The notes under the pieces: model-generated
What the model saw: the letters and a program-made list of their open reading frames with translations, nothing else
Databases searched by the model: none
Told to the model about the DNA's origin: nothing
Shown here: piece by piece, positions 1 to 7,917 of the stretch
Layout: each line of letters starts with the position of its first letter
How positions within the stretch are numbered: position 1 is the first letter of the stretch
Source of the DNA: Bacillota bacterium
GTDB lineage: Bacteria; Bacillota; Clostridia; Christensenellales; Aristaeellaceae
NCBI GenBank assembly: GCA_023415715.1
Contig: JAEZJP010000206.1
Coordinates: 1-64,000 of the forward strand
Direction of reading: 5' to 3'
DNA length: 64,000 nucleotides
Translations under genes and position numbers: made by a program

Positions 1-215
1 GCCATCTGCTTTTCGGCCTGCTGAATGAGGCGTTTGACCATGTAGCCGCCTACATAGCCGTTTTCCCTGGAAGATAGATCGCCGTTGTAGCCCTGCTTGA
101 AGTTGATGCCTAATTCCCTGGCGATCTCAAACTTCATGTTGTCCAGCGCAGCCCGGGCTTCCGGCACAGTTGCGTTGTTGGAACTGCTGCTGTTGGCGGA
201 TCCTTGGTTCATCAT
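1..215 (-). CDS. alpha/beta-type small acid-soluble spore protein (C-terminus cut by window edge)
   Basis: This is an alpha/beta SASP, a DNA-binding protein that coats and protects spore DNA and is degraded at germination. The translation begins MMNQGSANSSSSNN and continues through ARAALDNMKFEIARELG, the germination-protease-type segment, to ENGYVGGYMVKRLI, the second conserved DNA-binding block. About 71 residues are visible and only the last few are missing. The ATG at 213-215 is chosen because an AGGAGGTG ribosome binding site lies nine bases upstream. The next ATG, one codon later, is equally in frame. Expression would be expected from a forespore sigma factor (family knowledge), but no convincing SigG promoter was recognised. 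The gene shows that the organism sporulates. Confidence 0.95.
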   Translation of the reverse strand, partial: MMNQGSANSSSSNNATVPEARAALDNMKFEIARELGINFKQGYNGDLSSRENGYVGGYMVKRLIQQAEKQM

Positions 216-369
216 CGGACTTTTCACCTCCTGTTATGGCGTCAAAGCTATTTTGACCCGTGCGGGCCAAATTACCCTGCCAATTGTTCGCAGGGCACTT
301 ATACCAGCTTTTATGAAGTCCATGCATGATCGATTTTTATCTTTTTATGCGCATTGTTTTGAAAAAAGA

Positions 370-398
370 TTGACGAAACTTTAAATGCATGCTATGAT
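370..398 (+). promoter_or_regulatory. sigma-A-type promoter of the rplJ-rplL operon
   Basis: A -35 box TTGACG (370-375) and a -10 box TATGAT (393-398) are separated by 17 bases. Transcription would start near 405, at the head of the L10 leader. Confidence 0.85.
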
Positions 399-407
399 AC
401 CTAAGGT

Positions 408-560
408 TTTAGAAAACCTGTGCCGTAGACAGCGGGTGCCGGGCGAAAATCCGGCGTAAAGAAGCATTCTGCTTCGCCAGCCGAGGTGTAAGGAAGCCTG
501 CAATCAATTTGATTTTGCTCGCCCTTGCGCCTGCGCAAGGGTTTTCCTTTATCCTTAAAA
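408..560 (+). promoter_or_regulatory. ribosomal protein L10 leader (autoregulatory mRNA structure)
   Basis: The stretch between promoter and rplJ carries the conserved L10-leader segments GCCGTAGACAGC GGGTGC and, about 60 bases later, GCCGAGGTG. A stem CCCTTGCGC/GCGCAAGGG follows just before the ribosome binding site. In bacteria the L10-(L7/L12) complex binds this structure and represses its own operon. The exact ends of the folded element are estimated. Confidence 0.88.
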
Positions 561-577
561 AAAGGAGGTGCAAGGAT

Positions 578-1084
578 ATGAGCAAAAATCTGGAAATCAA
601 AAAGCAAACAGTTGCTGAAATCACCCAAAGATTCATGAACGCAAAGAGCGTCGTGGTGGTTAAGTACAACGGCCTGACGGTGGAGCAGGTAACCGACCTG
701 CGCAACCAGTGCCGCGCTGCCGGCGTGGAATACAGCGTGCTGAAGAACACACTGGCCCGCCGCGCGCTGGATGACCTGGGCATCACCGCATTGGACCATG
801 TGCTGGAAGGCCCTTCCGCCTTTGCCTTTGGCGTAAATGACGCCGTGGCGCCCGCCAAGGTCTTGGACAGCTTCATCAGCAAGCTGAAGGTCCCCGTTCT
901 TGAAGTGAAGGCCGGTTTGCTGGGCAGGGAAGCGTTGGACGCGAATGGCGTCAAAGCGCTGGCCGAGCTCCCCAGCCGCGAGGTTTTGCTGGCCCGTTTG
1001 CTGGGCAGCATGACCAATTCCGTCTCCAGCTTTGTTCGCGTGGTGGAAGCCTACCGCAAGCAAAAGGCCGGCGAGGCCGAATGA
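578..1084 (+). CDS. rplJ: 50S ribosomal protein L10
   Basis: This is ribosomal protein uL10, which anchors L7/L12 dimers to form the ribosomal stalk and recruits translation factors. The 168-residue product begins MSKNLEIKKQTVAEI. It contains the L10 core (AKSVVVVKYNGLTVEQVTDLR, then YSVLKNTLARRAL) and ends in a lysine- and glutamate-rich helix. The length is typical. The ATG at 578 follows AAAGGAGGTG, whereas an in-frame extension upstream would run through the L10 leader and is rejected. It is co-transcribed with rplL 65 bases downstream and autoregulated through the preceding leader. Confidence 0.97.
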   Translation: MSKNLEIKKQTVAEITQRFMNAKSVVVVKYNGLTVEQVTDLRNQCRAAGVEYSVLKNTLARRALDDLGITALDHVLEGPSAFAFGVNDAVAPAKVLDSFISKLKVPVLEVKAGLLGREALDANGVKALAELPSREVLLARLLGSMTNSVSSFVRVVEAYRKQKAGEAE

Positions 1085-1149
1085 TCCCATGCTTCATTGC
1101 CGCCTAGGCGGCATACTTCAAACCAACGAATTATGAGGAGGATTATACC

Positions 1150-1521
1150 ATGACGCATCAGGAAATCATCGCGGCCGTCGAGTCCATGACGGTGCTGGAA
1201 CTGGCCTCTTTGGTGAAGGCCATGGAAGAAAAGTTCGGCGTTTCCGCCGCCGCCCCCGTGGCTGTGGCTGCCGGCCCCGCTGCTGCTGCCGAAGTTGTTG
1301 AAGAAAAGACCGAGTTCGACGTCGTTTTGAAAGACGCCGGTCCCGAAAAGATCAAGGTCATCAAGGTTGTGCGCGAAGTCATCGCCGGCCTGGGCCTGAA
1401 GGAAGCCAAGGATCTGGTGGAAGCCGCACCCAAGACCATCAAGGAAGGCGCTTCCAAGGACGAAGCCGAGAAGATCAAGGCCAAGTTTGCCGAAGTCGGC
1501 GCTGTCATCGAAATCAAGTAA
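1150..1521 (+). CDS. rplL: 50S ribosomal protein L7/L12
   Basis: This is ribosomal protein bL12, the mobile stalk protein that contacts elongation factors. The 123-residue product has an N-terminal dimerisation region ([31 protein letters not shown]), an Ala-rich hinge ([16 protein letters not shown]) and the conserved C-terminal domain. That domain ends [19 protein letters not shown] followed by an AKFAEVGA helix. The start follows a GAGGA box. The gene lies directly behind rplJ in the standard order, and two factor-independent terminators follow. Confidence 0.98.
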   Translation: MTHQEIIAAVESMTVLELASLVKAMEEKFGVSAAAPVAVAAGPAAAAEVVEEKTEFDVVLKDAGPEKIKVIKVVREVIAGLGLKEAKDLVEAAPKTIKEGASKDEAEKIKAKFAEVGAVIEIK

Positions 1522-1530
1522 AAAGCAAAA

Positions 1531-1557
1531 AAAGTGGCGTAACGCGCCACTTTTTTT
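1531..1557 (+). terminator. terminator of rplJ-rplL
   Basis: GTGGCG (1534-1539) pairs with CGCCAC (1545-1550) over a five-base loop. The stem is preceded by seven A and followed by seven T, so it may work in both directions. Confidence 0.9.
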
Positions 1558-1610
1558 GTTTGCATACTTTTTCCCTGCCATTGGTATAAAAGCATCACGG
1601 TTTCTATTGT

Positions 1611-1640
1611 AAAAAGCCTTGCCTTGCGGCAAGGTTTTTT
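1611..1640 (+). terminator. second terminator behind rplL
   Basis: CCTTGCC (1617-1623) and GGCAAGG (1628-1634) enclose a TTGC loop, with AAAAA before and TTTTTT after. It is a second, stronger stop that insulates the ribosomal operon from the next promoter at 1661. Confidence 0.9.
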
Positions 1641-1660
1641 CATGCTTGTCCCAAGAATTC

Positions 1661-1689
1661 TTGACGTGGGACGTGCAGTCTGCTATCAT
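1661..1689 (+). promoter_or_regulatory. promoter of the DegV-family gene
   Basis: TTGACG (1661-1666) and TATCAT (1684-1689) lie 17 bases apart. They are placed between the terminator and the DegV-family gene at 1749. Confidence 0.8.
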
Positions 1690-1748
1690 AAACTTGGCAG
1701 TAAATAGCATTATGCGACAGAGGCTTAAGCCATCGCAAGGAGGTAACC

Positions 1749-2615
1749 ATGTCTTTTTGGATCGTTACGGACAGCGGCACGGATTTCCCCGAGGCTTATG
1801 TGCAAAAGCAAAAAAACATGATCATCGTCCCAATGATGTATCAGATAGAGGGCCAGTTCCATACGCCTGATGGCTCCGACGAAAGTACCCGGGCTTTTTA
1901 TGCAAAGCTTCGCAGCGGCGTTGTAGCTACCACCTCTCAAGTCACCATCGAGACATGGAAAGAGACCTTCGAAAAGTTACTCGCGGACGGTCAGGATGTT
2001 CTTTGCATCACCTTTTCCAGCGCATTGAGCGGCACATATGAAGCCGCCGCAAGCGCTAAGGAACAATTGAAAACTGAATTCCCCAACGGAAAGCTTTTCC
2101 TCATTGATTCCAAGTGCGCCTCCCTGGGACACGGTCTCCTCGTGCATCATGCCCTTCAAATGCGCGATTCCGGCGCGAGCATCGAGGATACCGCCCAATG
2201 GGTAACTGATAATCTGCAGAAGGTTATCCATTGGTTTACGGTGGATGACCTGCAGTTCTTGCGCCGTGGCGGGCGTGTTTCCGCCACCAGCGCGTACCTG
2301 GGCGGTATCATGAAGATCAAGCCCATTCTTCAGGTAAACGAGGAAGGCAAGCTAATCCCCCGGGAAAAGGTTCAGGGGCGCAAACGTTCGCTGCGGGAAC
2401 TGTTTGAGAAGGTCAAGGAAAACGCGGTGGAACCTGCGAAGCAGACGATCTTCATCAGCCACGGCGATTGCCTGGAAGAGGCGGAATGGCTGGCCTCCAT
2501 CCTGCGGGATGAACTGCATGTCAAAGATGTGTTGATCAGCTTCATCGGGCCCGTCATCGGCTCCCATTCCGGCCCGGGCACCATGGCCATCTTCTTCATG
2601 GGAAACCACAGGTAA
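1749..2615 (+). CDS. DegV family protein (probable fatty-acid-binding FakB type)
   Basis: DegV/FakB proteins bind a fatty acid and present it to the kinase FakA, which makes acyl-phosphate for phospholipid synthesis. The 288-residue product opens with the family signature IVTDSGTDFPE. It contains the TTSQVT loop, the ITFSSALSGTYEAA segment and the DDLQFLRRGGRVS motif followed by KPIL, all in family order. It ends with a glycine- and histidine-rich tail (GSHSGPGTMAIFF) typical of the lipid-head pocket. The start follows AAGGAGGTAACC. The gene has its own promoter and probably co-transcribes the DUF3592 gene five bases downstream. No FakA gene is visible here, so the exact ligand is unknown. 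Confidence 0.92.
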   Translation: MSFWIVTDSGTDFPEAYVQKQKNMIIVPMMYQIEGQFHTPDGSDESTRAFYAKLRSGVVATTSQVTIETWKETFEKLLADGQDVLCITFSSALSGTYEAAASAKEQLKTEFPNGKLFLIDSKCASLGHGLLVHHALQMRDSGASIEDTAQWVTDNLQKVIHWFTVDDLQFLRRGGRVSATSAYLGGIMKIKPILQVNEEGKLIPREKVQGRKRSLRELFEKVKENAVEPAKQTIFISHGDCLEEAEWLASILRDELHVKDVLISFIGPVIGSHSGPGTMAIFFMGNHR

Positions 2616-2620
2616 CCATC

Positions 2621-3304
2621 ATGCGCCGCACTTTGGGCTATCTGGGGTTCCTCCTTTTGCTGGCGTCCGCATTCATGCTTGGCGCCAGCCAGCTGTTGCC
2701 CCGCCTGGATGCGGCAAACTGGGCGAATGCGACGGAAACCGTGGGCCAGGTCGTAGGCATTGCCAATGAGGACTCGGAAAGCACAGCGCTGATTTCCTTT
2801 GTCGCTTCCAATGGCGATCCATATGTATTCGAATCGGATACCAGGCAATCAGGCCTTAAGCAGGGGCAAATGGTTACCGTACGCTATTTTTTGACTCCCG
2901 AACTGAGAGCATCAATGAAAATCAATCTTGCTCCGTTGCAAATGGGTTTTGGCATTGCCGGTTCCGTGTTCACGGCGTTTAGTTTTGCTTGTTTTATCTT
3001 TCAAATGCGAAAATCCTCCCTGCAAAAGCAGCTAAAGCAGTATGGCACAAGGTATGAAGCAACGGTTGCCAGCATCGATATCAAAGGCCATATCAAGATC
3101 AATGGCCGTCACCCATTTACCATTACGTGTACCATGCGCGATCCCCAAGGGATCGGAGAAAAGCTGTATAAAAGCGGCTGGGTCATAAAAGCCCCCTCCG
3201 GCCTTAAGGTGGGCGGAAATGTACCCGTGCTGGTAGACACATACCGGCCAAGTCAATACTGCGTATTAGTGGAGGAGGCGTCTTCCGTATCCCCAATGCC
3301 ATAA
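2621..3304 (+). CDS. DUF3592-type membrane protein
   Basis: The 227-residue protein has a first membrane segment at about residues 6-27 (LGYLGFLLLLASAFMLGASQ). An extracytoplasmic beta-rich part follows, including ISFVASNGDPYVFES and GLKQGQMVTVRYF, which match the usual DUF3592 pattern of a property-dependent beta domain. A second membrane segment lies near residues 107-128. A cytoplasmic domain comes after it. The function of DUF3592 proteins is unknown. The gene starts five bases after the DegV gene, so the two are probably one transcript, ended by the terminator at 3315. Confidence 0.75.
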   Translation: MRRTLGYLGFLLLLASAFMLGASQLLPRLDAANWANATETVGQVVGIANEDSESTALISFVASNGDPYVFESDTRQSGLKQGQMVTVRYFLTPELRASMKINLAPLQMGFGIAGSVFTAFSFACFIFQMRKSSLQKQLKQYGTRYEATVASIDIKGHIKINGRHPFTITCTMRDPQGIGEKLYKSGWVIKAPSGLKVGGNVPVLVDTYRPSQYCVLVEEASSVSPMP

Positions 3305-3314
3305 CTCAGGATTC

Positions 3315-3338
3315 AAAAGCGCCGCCAGGGCGCTTTTT
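3315..3338 (+). terminator. terminator of the degV-DUF3592 unit
   Basis: AAAAGCGCC (3315-3323) pairs with GGCGCTTTT (3329-3337) over a five-base loop, followed by further T. Confidence 0.88.
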
Positions 3339-3458
3339 AATGGAAGAAAAACGGAAATATACACAACCGTCTATTTTAATTTTGATGTTTTATCAATTAC
3401 TGTTTGCTGCCGATTCTTTATATAGCAAACCTAAAGCAATTACAGATTCGTCTCTATT

Positions 3459-3902
3459 TTACTCGCGCTTCTTTTTAAAGCTGACCAGAATCACAATTCC
3501 GATGCCAATCACCGCGCTGATCATATTTAAGCCCGCCTCATCCCACTGGCAATGGCGGCCTTCAATATGTATCTTTTGCAGTTCATCCAAAACGGATAGT
3601 GCCGCAGCCGACAACAGAGCGATACTGATGGCTGCTTTCCTTGAAAATGTGGCAATGCAAGCGCCTGCCATCAAAATCCCCGTTACGAAATAAATGCCGA
3701 TGTGGGCTGCTTTGCGTAACAGAAGGTGAAAAGCATTGAGATCGAGATTTAAATGAGAAAAATCAATGATGATCTTTGCAAGTCGCAAGCTTAGGCTGGC
3801 AGTCTCCGCCCCTGTCTGCCTGGAAAGAAATATGGCCAGCGTGACCCAGAGGAGTAGGGTTGTCCAGAGGATAATACGTTTAGGCATGTTGTTTATATCC
3901 AT
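3459..3902 (-). CDS. VanZ-like family membrane protein
   Basis: The 147-residue protein has about four hydrophobic segments and the VanZ family landmarks. These are FLSRQTG after the first helix, RKAAHIGIYF at the second, and LDELQKIHIEGRHCQWDEAGLN before the last helix. VanZ in the teicoplanin-resistance cluster gives low-level glycopeptide resistance. Most chromosomal VanZ-like proteins have no assigned role, so resistance should not be inferred here. Neither the ATG at 3902 nor the ATG five codons further in has a clear ribosome binding site, so the start is uncertain. It lies downstream of the truncated rmlA on the same strand. Confidence 0.8.
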   Translation of the reverse strand: MDINNMPKRIILWTTLLLWVTLAIFLSRQTGAETASLSLRLAKIIIDFSHLNLDLNAFHLLLRKAAHIGIYFVTGILMAGACIATFSRKAAISIALLSAAALSVLDELQKIHIEGRHCQWDEAGLNMISAVIGIGIVILVSFKKKRE

Positions 3903-3943
3903 TCGGTGTGGTTTGATTGATAATGTTTATTTGAAATTAGTTT

Positions 3944-4027
3944 TTACGATAACATTAATAGATATATGATTATGGTAAGGGGGTATAGGCGTGTGCCCGC
4001 GCCACCTGCCAATATGATACCTTTCAT
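3944..4027 (-). pseudogene. rmlA: 5' stub of rmlA (glucose-1-phosphate thymidylyltransferase)
   Basis: Reading on the minus strand from an ATG at 4025-4027 gives MKGIILAGGAGTRLYPLT, the unmistakable N-terminal nucleotide-binding signature of RmlA/RfbA. Unrelated residues (IIIYLLMLS) and a stop at 3944 follow. A good AGGAGAGGCATC ribosome binding site precedes the ATG. An intact RmlA is about 290 residues, so over 90 percent is missing. RmlA makes dTDP-glucose, the first step towards dTDP-rhamnose. The stub sits 74 bases beyond the pyruvyl transferase at the end of the exopolysaccharide operon. This suggests that an rml block was deleted with a breakpoint near 3972. Confidence 0.85.
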
Positions 4028-4101
4028 GATGCCTCTCCTATTTTTCTGTCCTTCACTTATGCAATTTTGAAGTTATTCTGCAAGTAACAATACGCACATA
4101 T

Positions 4102-5265
4102 TCATTTCAAGTATTTGTCGATCATCTGCTTTACGCCTGCTTCATGCACCGCTCTCATATAAGCTACCTGCTTAATGATCCTTTGTCGAATCTGCGGCAA
4201 ATTCTCCAATATCAGGCGGCTTGCTCGTACAAGGTTATCACATCGAACTTGATTAAGCTGGAAAAAAGGAAAATCAAACAGTGTTGCAAAATCAATAAGC
4301 TTTTGATTACGCGCAAGACCGATGGATGGTACAGATGCTACCGCACCGAAAATATTGCAATGCAATCTGCTAGATATAATCAGGTCCATATGTTGAAGAA
4401 AACAAATTAAATGTCTTGGAGCAAATTCCCGGTCAATGTAAATAATGCTCCCCTTTGTTGCGAGTGATTTAAGAAGCTTTCTATCCATACAGTGATCACC
4501 GCATCCAGTTGGTACAAGAAATACATCAGCATCAAATTCATTTATGATAGCTTCGATATATATTCTAACAGCATCAATATGCTGTCGGTCCGTGACATCC
4601 TCTTCTCCAGATAAAGAGATACAGATATGCTTTTTCCCATCTCTTAAATGATGAATGGCATAATCGCTCAGATATTCAGATAGATCAAAATCCTCCGGAG
4701 TCAGCATGATGGCTGGATCATACACAACGGCAATTTTTTCTTGTCTCACTCCTATATCTTCTAATCGATTGCTCACATACTCATCACGGGTAAAAATCGA
4801 CAATACTTTATCAGAATTTGAAACCTTGCGAATATATTCTAGTGTTGCTGCATCTTGTACCTGTGCCATTCCTATTCCCCAAAGAACAGATGGAACACCA
4901 CTTCTTCCGGCTAGTTCAATTAAACGCATTGAATGCCATGGACAATCGGAGAGAATTGTTCCACCACCGCATAGAAATAAATCCTTATCATAAAAATTGA
5001 CAAGGTCTGGAAAATAGCTGTTTCTTATAGAAGATAACAATTTGCGACGAGGTGTAGCACTCAAACCCATCCAAGGTTTGGTATACATAGTTCGAATGGG
5101 TAAGACATTAACACCTGGGAACATGCTATGAATCCATTGTGACCCCCATGACTCTACTGATAGGTTGGCAGAGTTTGAAAAGTTATTAAGTATAGACAAG
5201 AGTATCGCTTCATCTCCAATATTGTGCAGGCCGTACATCACACCACCAATTAGTACATTCTTCAT
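4102..5265 (-). CDS. polysaccharide pyruvyl transferase family protein
   Basis: Enzymes of this family transfer pyruvate from phosphoenolpyruvate to a sugar, giving an acidic ketal on cell-surface polysaccharides. The 387-residue product shows the N-terminal GGVMYGLHNIGDEAIL segment (the family's G-x-NxGDxAIL pattern). It also has the glycine-rich LFLCGGGTILSD segment, the middle YDPAIML strand, and the C-terminal SSRLHCNIFGAVASVPSIGL block that binds the donor. The length is normal. Its start overlaps the end of the flippase gene by four bases (ATGA), so the two are translationally coupled. The acceptor sugar is unknown. Confidence 0.85.
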   Translation of the reverse strand: MKNVLIGGVMYGLHNIGDEAILLSILNNFSNSANLSVESWGSQWIHSMFPGVNVLPIRTMYTKPWMGLSATPRRKLLSSIRNSYFPDLVNFYDKDLFLCGGGTILSDCPWHSMRLIELAGRSGVPSVLWGIGMAQVQDAATLEYIRKVSNSDKVLSIFTRDEYVSNRLEDIGVRQEKIAVVYDPAIMLTPEDFDLSEYLSDYAIHHLRDGKKHICISLSGEEDVTDRQHIDAVRIYIEAIINEFDADVFLVPTGCGDHCMDRKLLKSLATKGSIIYIDREFAPRHLICFLQHMDLIISSRLHCNIFGAVASVPSIGLARNQKLIDFATLFDFPFFQLNQVRCDNLVRASRLILENLPQIRQRIIKQVAYMRAVHEAGVKQMIDKYLK

Positions 5266-6662
5266 GTTTTAACCCTTCTTATCTTTACCATATGCAAAAA
5301 ACGCATCCATTCATTCTTCAGTAAAACCATAGCCATTAACAACGTAATGACCATCAGCCAGTTGTTGTGCATATCAGGTATAAAATATGTGAGTATAGTT
5401 ATTATAATGGTATAAGCAAAAAATATGAAAAATTCTAACCAGGATATCCGAAAGTTGACGTATTTTCGACAATCTTTTACTCTGATAAAAAACAGCAGCA
5501 GGTATGAGATAAAAATGGCTAGACTTACAGCTTGCAAACCCAGAAAGTTGACAAATACAAAGCAGAAAAGGATGCTAACAACAGCTGCTAGTAGCGTTGT
5601 ATATAATGCTCCTTTTGTTTGCTTTGATACCTGATAGCTGGTGCCCAAAAAGCTAGAGAAAGCGCTGAAAACCATGCCTAGATATAAAAATCCACTATAC
5701 TTCCATGCATCAACATAGGCAGCATCCATAAAGCGAATCACGACAAAGCGTGTCAAAGGAATTAACAATCCTGTCAATACAAACAGCAATCGACAGTAGC
5801 CAGAAAACACGTTTTCATAGAACTTTGCGCTGTTTTCACCTGTTGCTTCTCTAATAGCTGATTCTTGCCATGCCAGATAGAAAATCGAGGTGCAAATCTG
5901 TAATATCGAAGGGAATTTCGTAGTAATCGCGTATATTCCGTTGGCTGTTGCACCTAGAAAAGCAAGTATGATATAGCGGTTGGCGGTGTTTATCGCCCAC
6001 CAGCTTATGGCGTTGGGTATTAAAGGGAAGGAATACCGAATCATTTGGCGCTTTGTTTCATGGTCTGCACACAAACAAAGGCTTTTAAAGATATAGGGTT
6101 GCCAAATTAGCAAAATGACAGCTACACTGCTATATGCAATCACCTGAGACAGCAGCATTCCAGAAACTCCCCAGCGCAACAGTATGACAAATAATACATT
6201 ACCCAGCAAGAAGAGTGCTGTGAGGATCACCCCACTTACTGCATATAATCTGTTGTTTCCCATGCCGCGAGCAATCTGTTGAACAACGGGGACAATAGTA
6301 TACAAGATTAACAGAATATATACATAGGCAGGTTGAGGAAAGTGCCAAAAGAGATAGAACACAAAAAAAAGAACAGTAGCTACGATGCTGTTGCGTGCGA
6401 TCATCTTAAGTCCGACATTGATCACATTTTCTTTTGACTGCTCCGGTTCTAAAAGCCACCGGAATATGCTATCGCTCATTTGAAAGGTAATGATCGGAAT
6501 TAGTAGCGTAATCGTTGTAATAATCAAATCATACGCGCCTAAATCACTTGGTTGAAGATAATGTGTATAGAGCGGAACTATTAGAAAAGAGAGAATTTTG
6601 GATCCAAAGTTAGCGATTGCATATAGTATGGTGTTTTTTAACAATATATCAGTCTTTTGCAT
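5262..6662 (-). CDS. oligosaccharide flippase (Wzx-like, MOP superfamily)
   Basis: A 466-residue integral membrane protein with about 12-14 hydrophobic segments over its whole length. The N-terminus (KNTILYAIANFGSKILSFLIVP, then YLQPSDLGAYDL) is typical of Wzx/PST flippases of the MOP superfamily. These proteins move undecaprenyl-linked repeat units across the cytoplasmic membrane. The start has a GGAAGGTAGGGTG ribosome binding site. With the neighbouring Wzy-like protein and the Wzz/CpsD/CpsB module it makes this a Wzx/Wzy-dependent pathway. Substrate specificity cannot be read from the sequence. Confidence 0.9.
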   Translation of the reverse strand: MQKTDILLKNTILYAIANFGSKILSFLIVPLYTHYLQPSDLGAYDLIITTITLLIPIITFQMSDSIFRWLLEPEQSKENVINVGLKMIARNSIVATVLFFVFYLFWHFPQPAYVYILLILYTIVPVVQQIARGMGNNRLYAVSGVILTALFLLGNVLFVILLRWGVSGMLLSQVIAYSSVAVILLIWQPYIFKSLCLCADHETKRQMIRYSFPLIPNAISWWAINTANRYIILAFLGATANGIYAITTKFPSILQICTSIFYLAWQESAIREATGENSAKFYENVFSGYCRLLFVLTGLLIPLTRFVVIRFMDAAYVDAWKYSGFLYLGMVFSAFSSFLGTSYQVSKQTKGALYTTLLAAVVSILFCFVFVNFLGLQAVSLAIFISYLLLFFIRVKDCRKYVNFRISWLEFFIFFAYTIIITILTYFIPDMHNNWLMVITLLMAMVLLKNEWMRFLHMVKIRRVKT

Positions 6663-6678
6663 AACACCCTACCTTCCT

Positions 6679-7893
6679 TTAGAATAATGAAACTGTCAAA
6701 ATGCATCCCAATGCAAAAATAATTACTGTCTGACACCATACTATATAAGTTGATTTGCGCATACGTGACAAACCTTCTGATGAAAAGTACATGAGTGCAT
6801 AAATGATCAACAATTTATGACGTGGTTCCGAAACGCCTTCATAAAACACACAATAGAGTAAAGAAATATTTAGAATCATCAAGCCCCATATGGCTAGATC
6901 TCCATACCTCTTTTCGCGAATAACACATATTATACCATATGCTAACAGGGGATATACTAAAATGTTCCAAACAGACAGCATATAGTAGATAAGAGTATTA
7001 TTCCCACCAAAACTAGCATGATAACCCGTCTCAATATGGAATATATTGTAGGTTTGGTTGATTATATTAGGGAACAAAAAATATTGTAGTATTTCATCTA
7101 TCTTAATCTTGTAATTATATTGCCATAATATTTTGTAGATTCCTGCAATTTGGTCCAGAAGCGTACTACCGGCAATAAGAAGAATTGATATCATGACACT
7201 TGCAATGACAGCCAGCTTTTTTGATCCGATATAACATATATATAGTGGGACTGTAACAACTAGCGTATAAACTCGGATAATACCTGCCAGAAGTATCAGT
7301 ACAACGCATAGAATGTGAGGAATCCTTTTCCCTATAAGGCATTGCATTAATAGAGAAATAATAAAAACGATCCATATGTCGCGCATAAGAACAGCAGATG
7401 CTTGCATAAAACAAACACACATTAGCATTGTAATCAATATGTGACGTCTTGCTTTATCTCTGCCTTTTGTCAAGAATTCAGTAATATTGAGAACAGAAAT
7501 TATCGCGATGATACATTGAATAATGTAGCAGATATATAGGGTTACCATCGGATAAATAATGATAGGTGTAAAGACGACGACCATGACAAACAAAACATAA
7601 AGCAAATAGCCTATGTTTGATATGTTCATTGCAAGCCGGAAATCTACTTTCCCTAGTTGGTTTAGTGGAAAACCATTGCTTAAGGCATTTGCACCTTTAA
7701 AATATGCCTCCATATCAACGCCTGGGACGCCATACTCCCATTGCAGCGATACTTTTTGGAATAGATTGAGCGCAAATGTGAATCCAACATATAAGCAAAG
7801 AGCGGCATTCAAAATAAATCGCTCCCTGCTTTTGCATCGCTTTATGCGGATGACATAATACCATAAAGTGATGCCAAGAATAACTAAAGCCAT
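6679..7893 (-). CDS. probable repeat-unit polymerase (Wzy-like membrane protein)
   Basis: A 404-residue protein with about 10-12 membrane segments and one longer extracytoplasmic loop near residues 235-280 (ending IETGYHASFGGNNTLIYY). Wzy polymerases share little sequence, so the call rests on topology, size and position between the flippase and the glycosyltransferases. No other polymerase candidate exists in the cluster. The EpsG/O-antigen-polymerase pattern of arginine-flanked periplasmic loops is compatible (VSEPRHKLLIIYAL near the end). Its ribosome binding site is AAGGCAAGGTGC. Confidence 0.65.
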   Translation of the reverse strand: MALVILGITLWYYVIRIKRCKSRERFILNAALCLYVGFTFALNLFQKVSLQWEYGVPGVDMEAYFKGANALSNGFPLNQLGKVDFRLAMNISNIGYLLYVLFVMVVVFTPIIIYPMVTLYICYIIQCIIAIISVLNITEFLTKGRDKARRHILITMLMCVCFMQASAVLMRDIWIVFIISLLMQCLIGKRIPHILCVVLILLAGIIRVYTLVVTVPLYICYIGSKKLAVIASVMISILLIAGSTLLDQIAGIYKILWQYNYKIKIDEILQYFLFPNIINQTYNIFHIETGYHASFGGNNTLIYYMLSVWNILVYPLLAYGIICVIREKRYGDLAIWGLMILNISLLYCVFYEGVSEPRHKLLIIYALMYFSSEGLSRMRKSTYIVWCQTVIIFALGCILTVSLF

Positions 7894-7917
7894 AAAGCAC
7901 CTTGCCTTGCCATGATT

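Noticed and set aside
401..1710. Long minus-strand frames opposite rplJ and rplL
   Set aside because: They are shadows of ribosomal protein genes and would cross the L10 leader and terminators.
3459..3902. Glycopeptide resistance from the VanZ-like gene
   Set aside because: No vanHAX or regulator genes are present. VanZ-like proteins are common and mostly unrelated to resistance.
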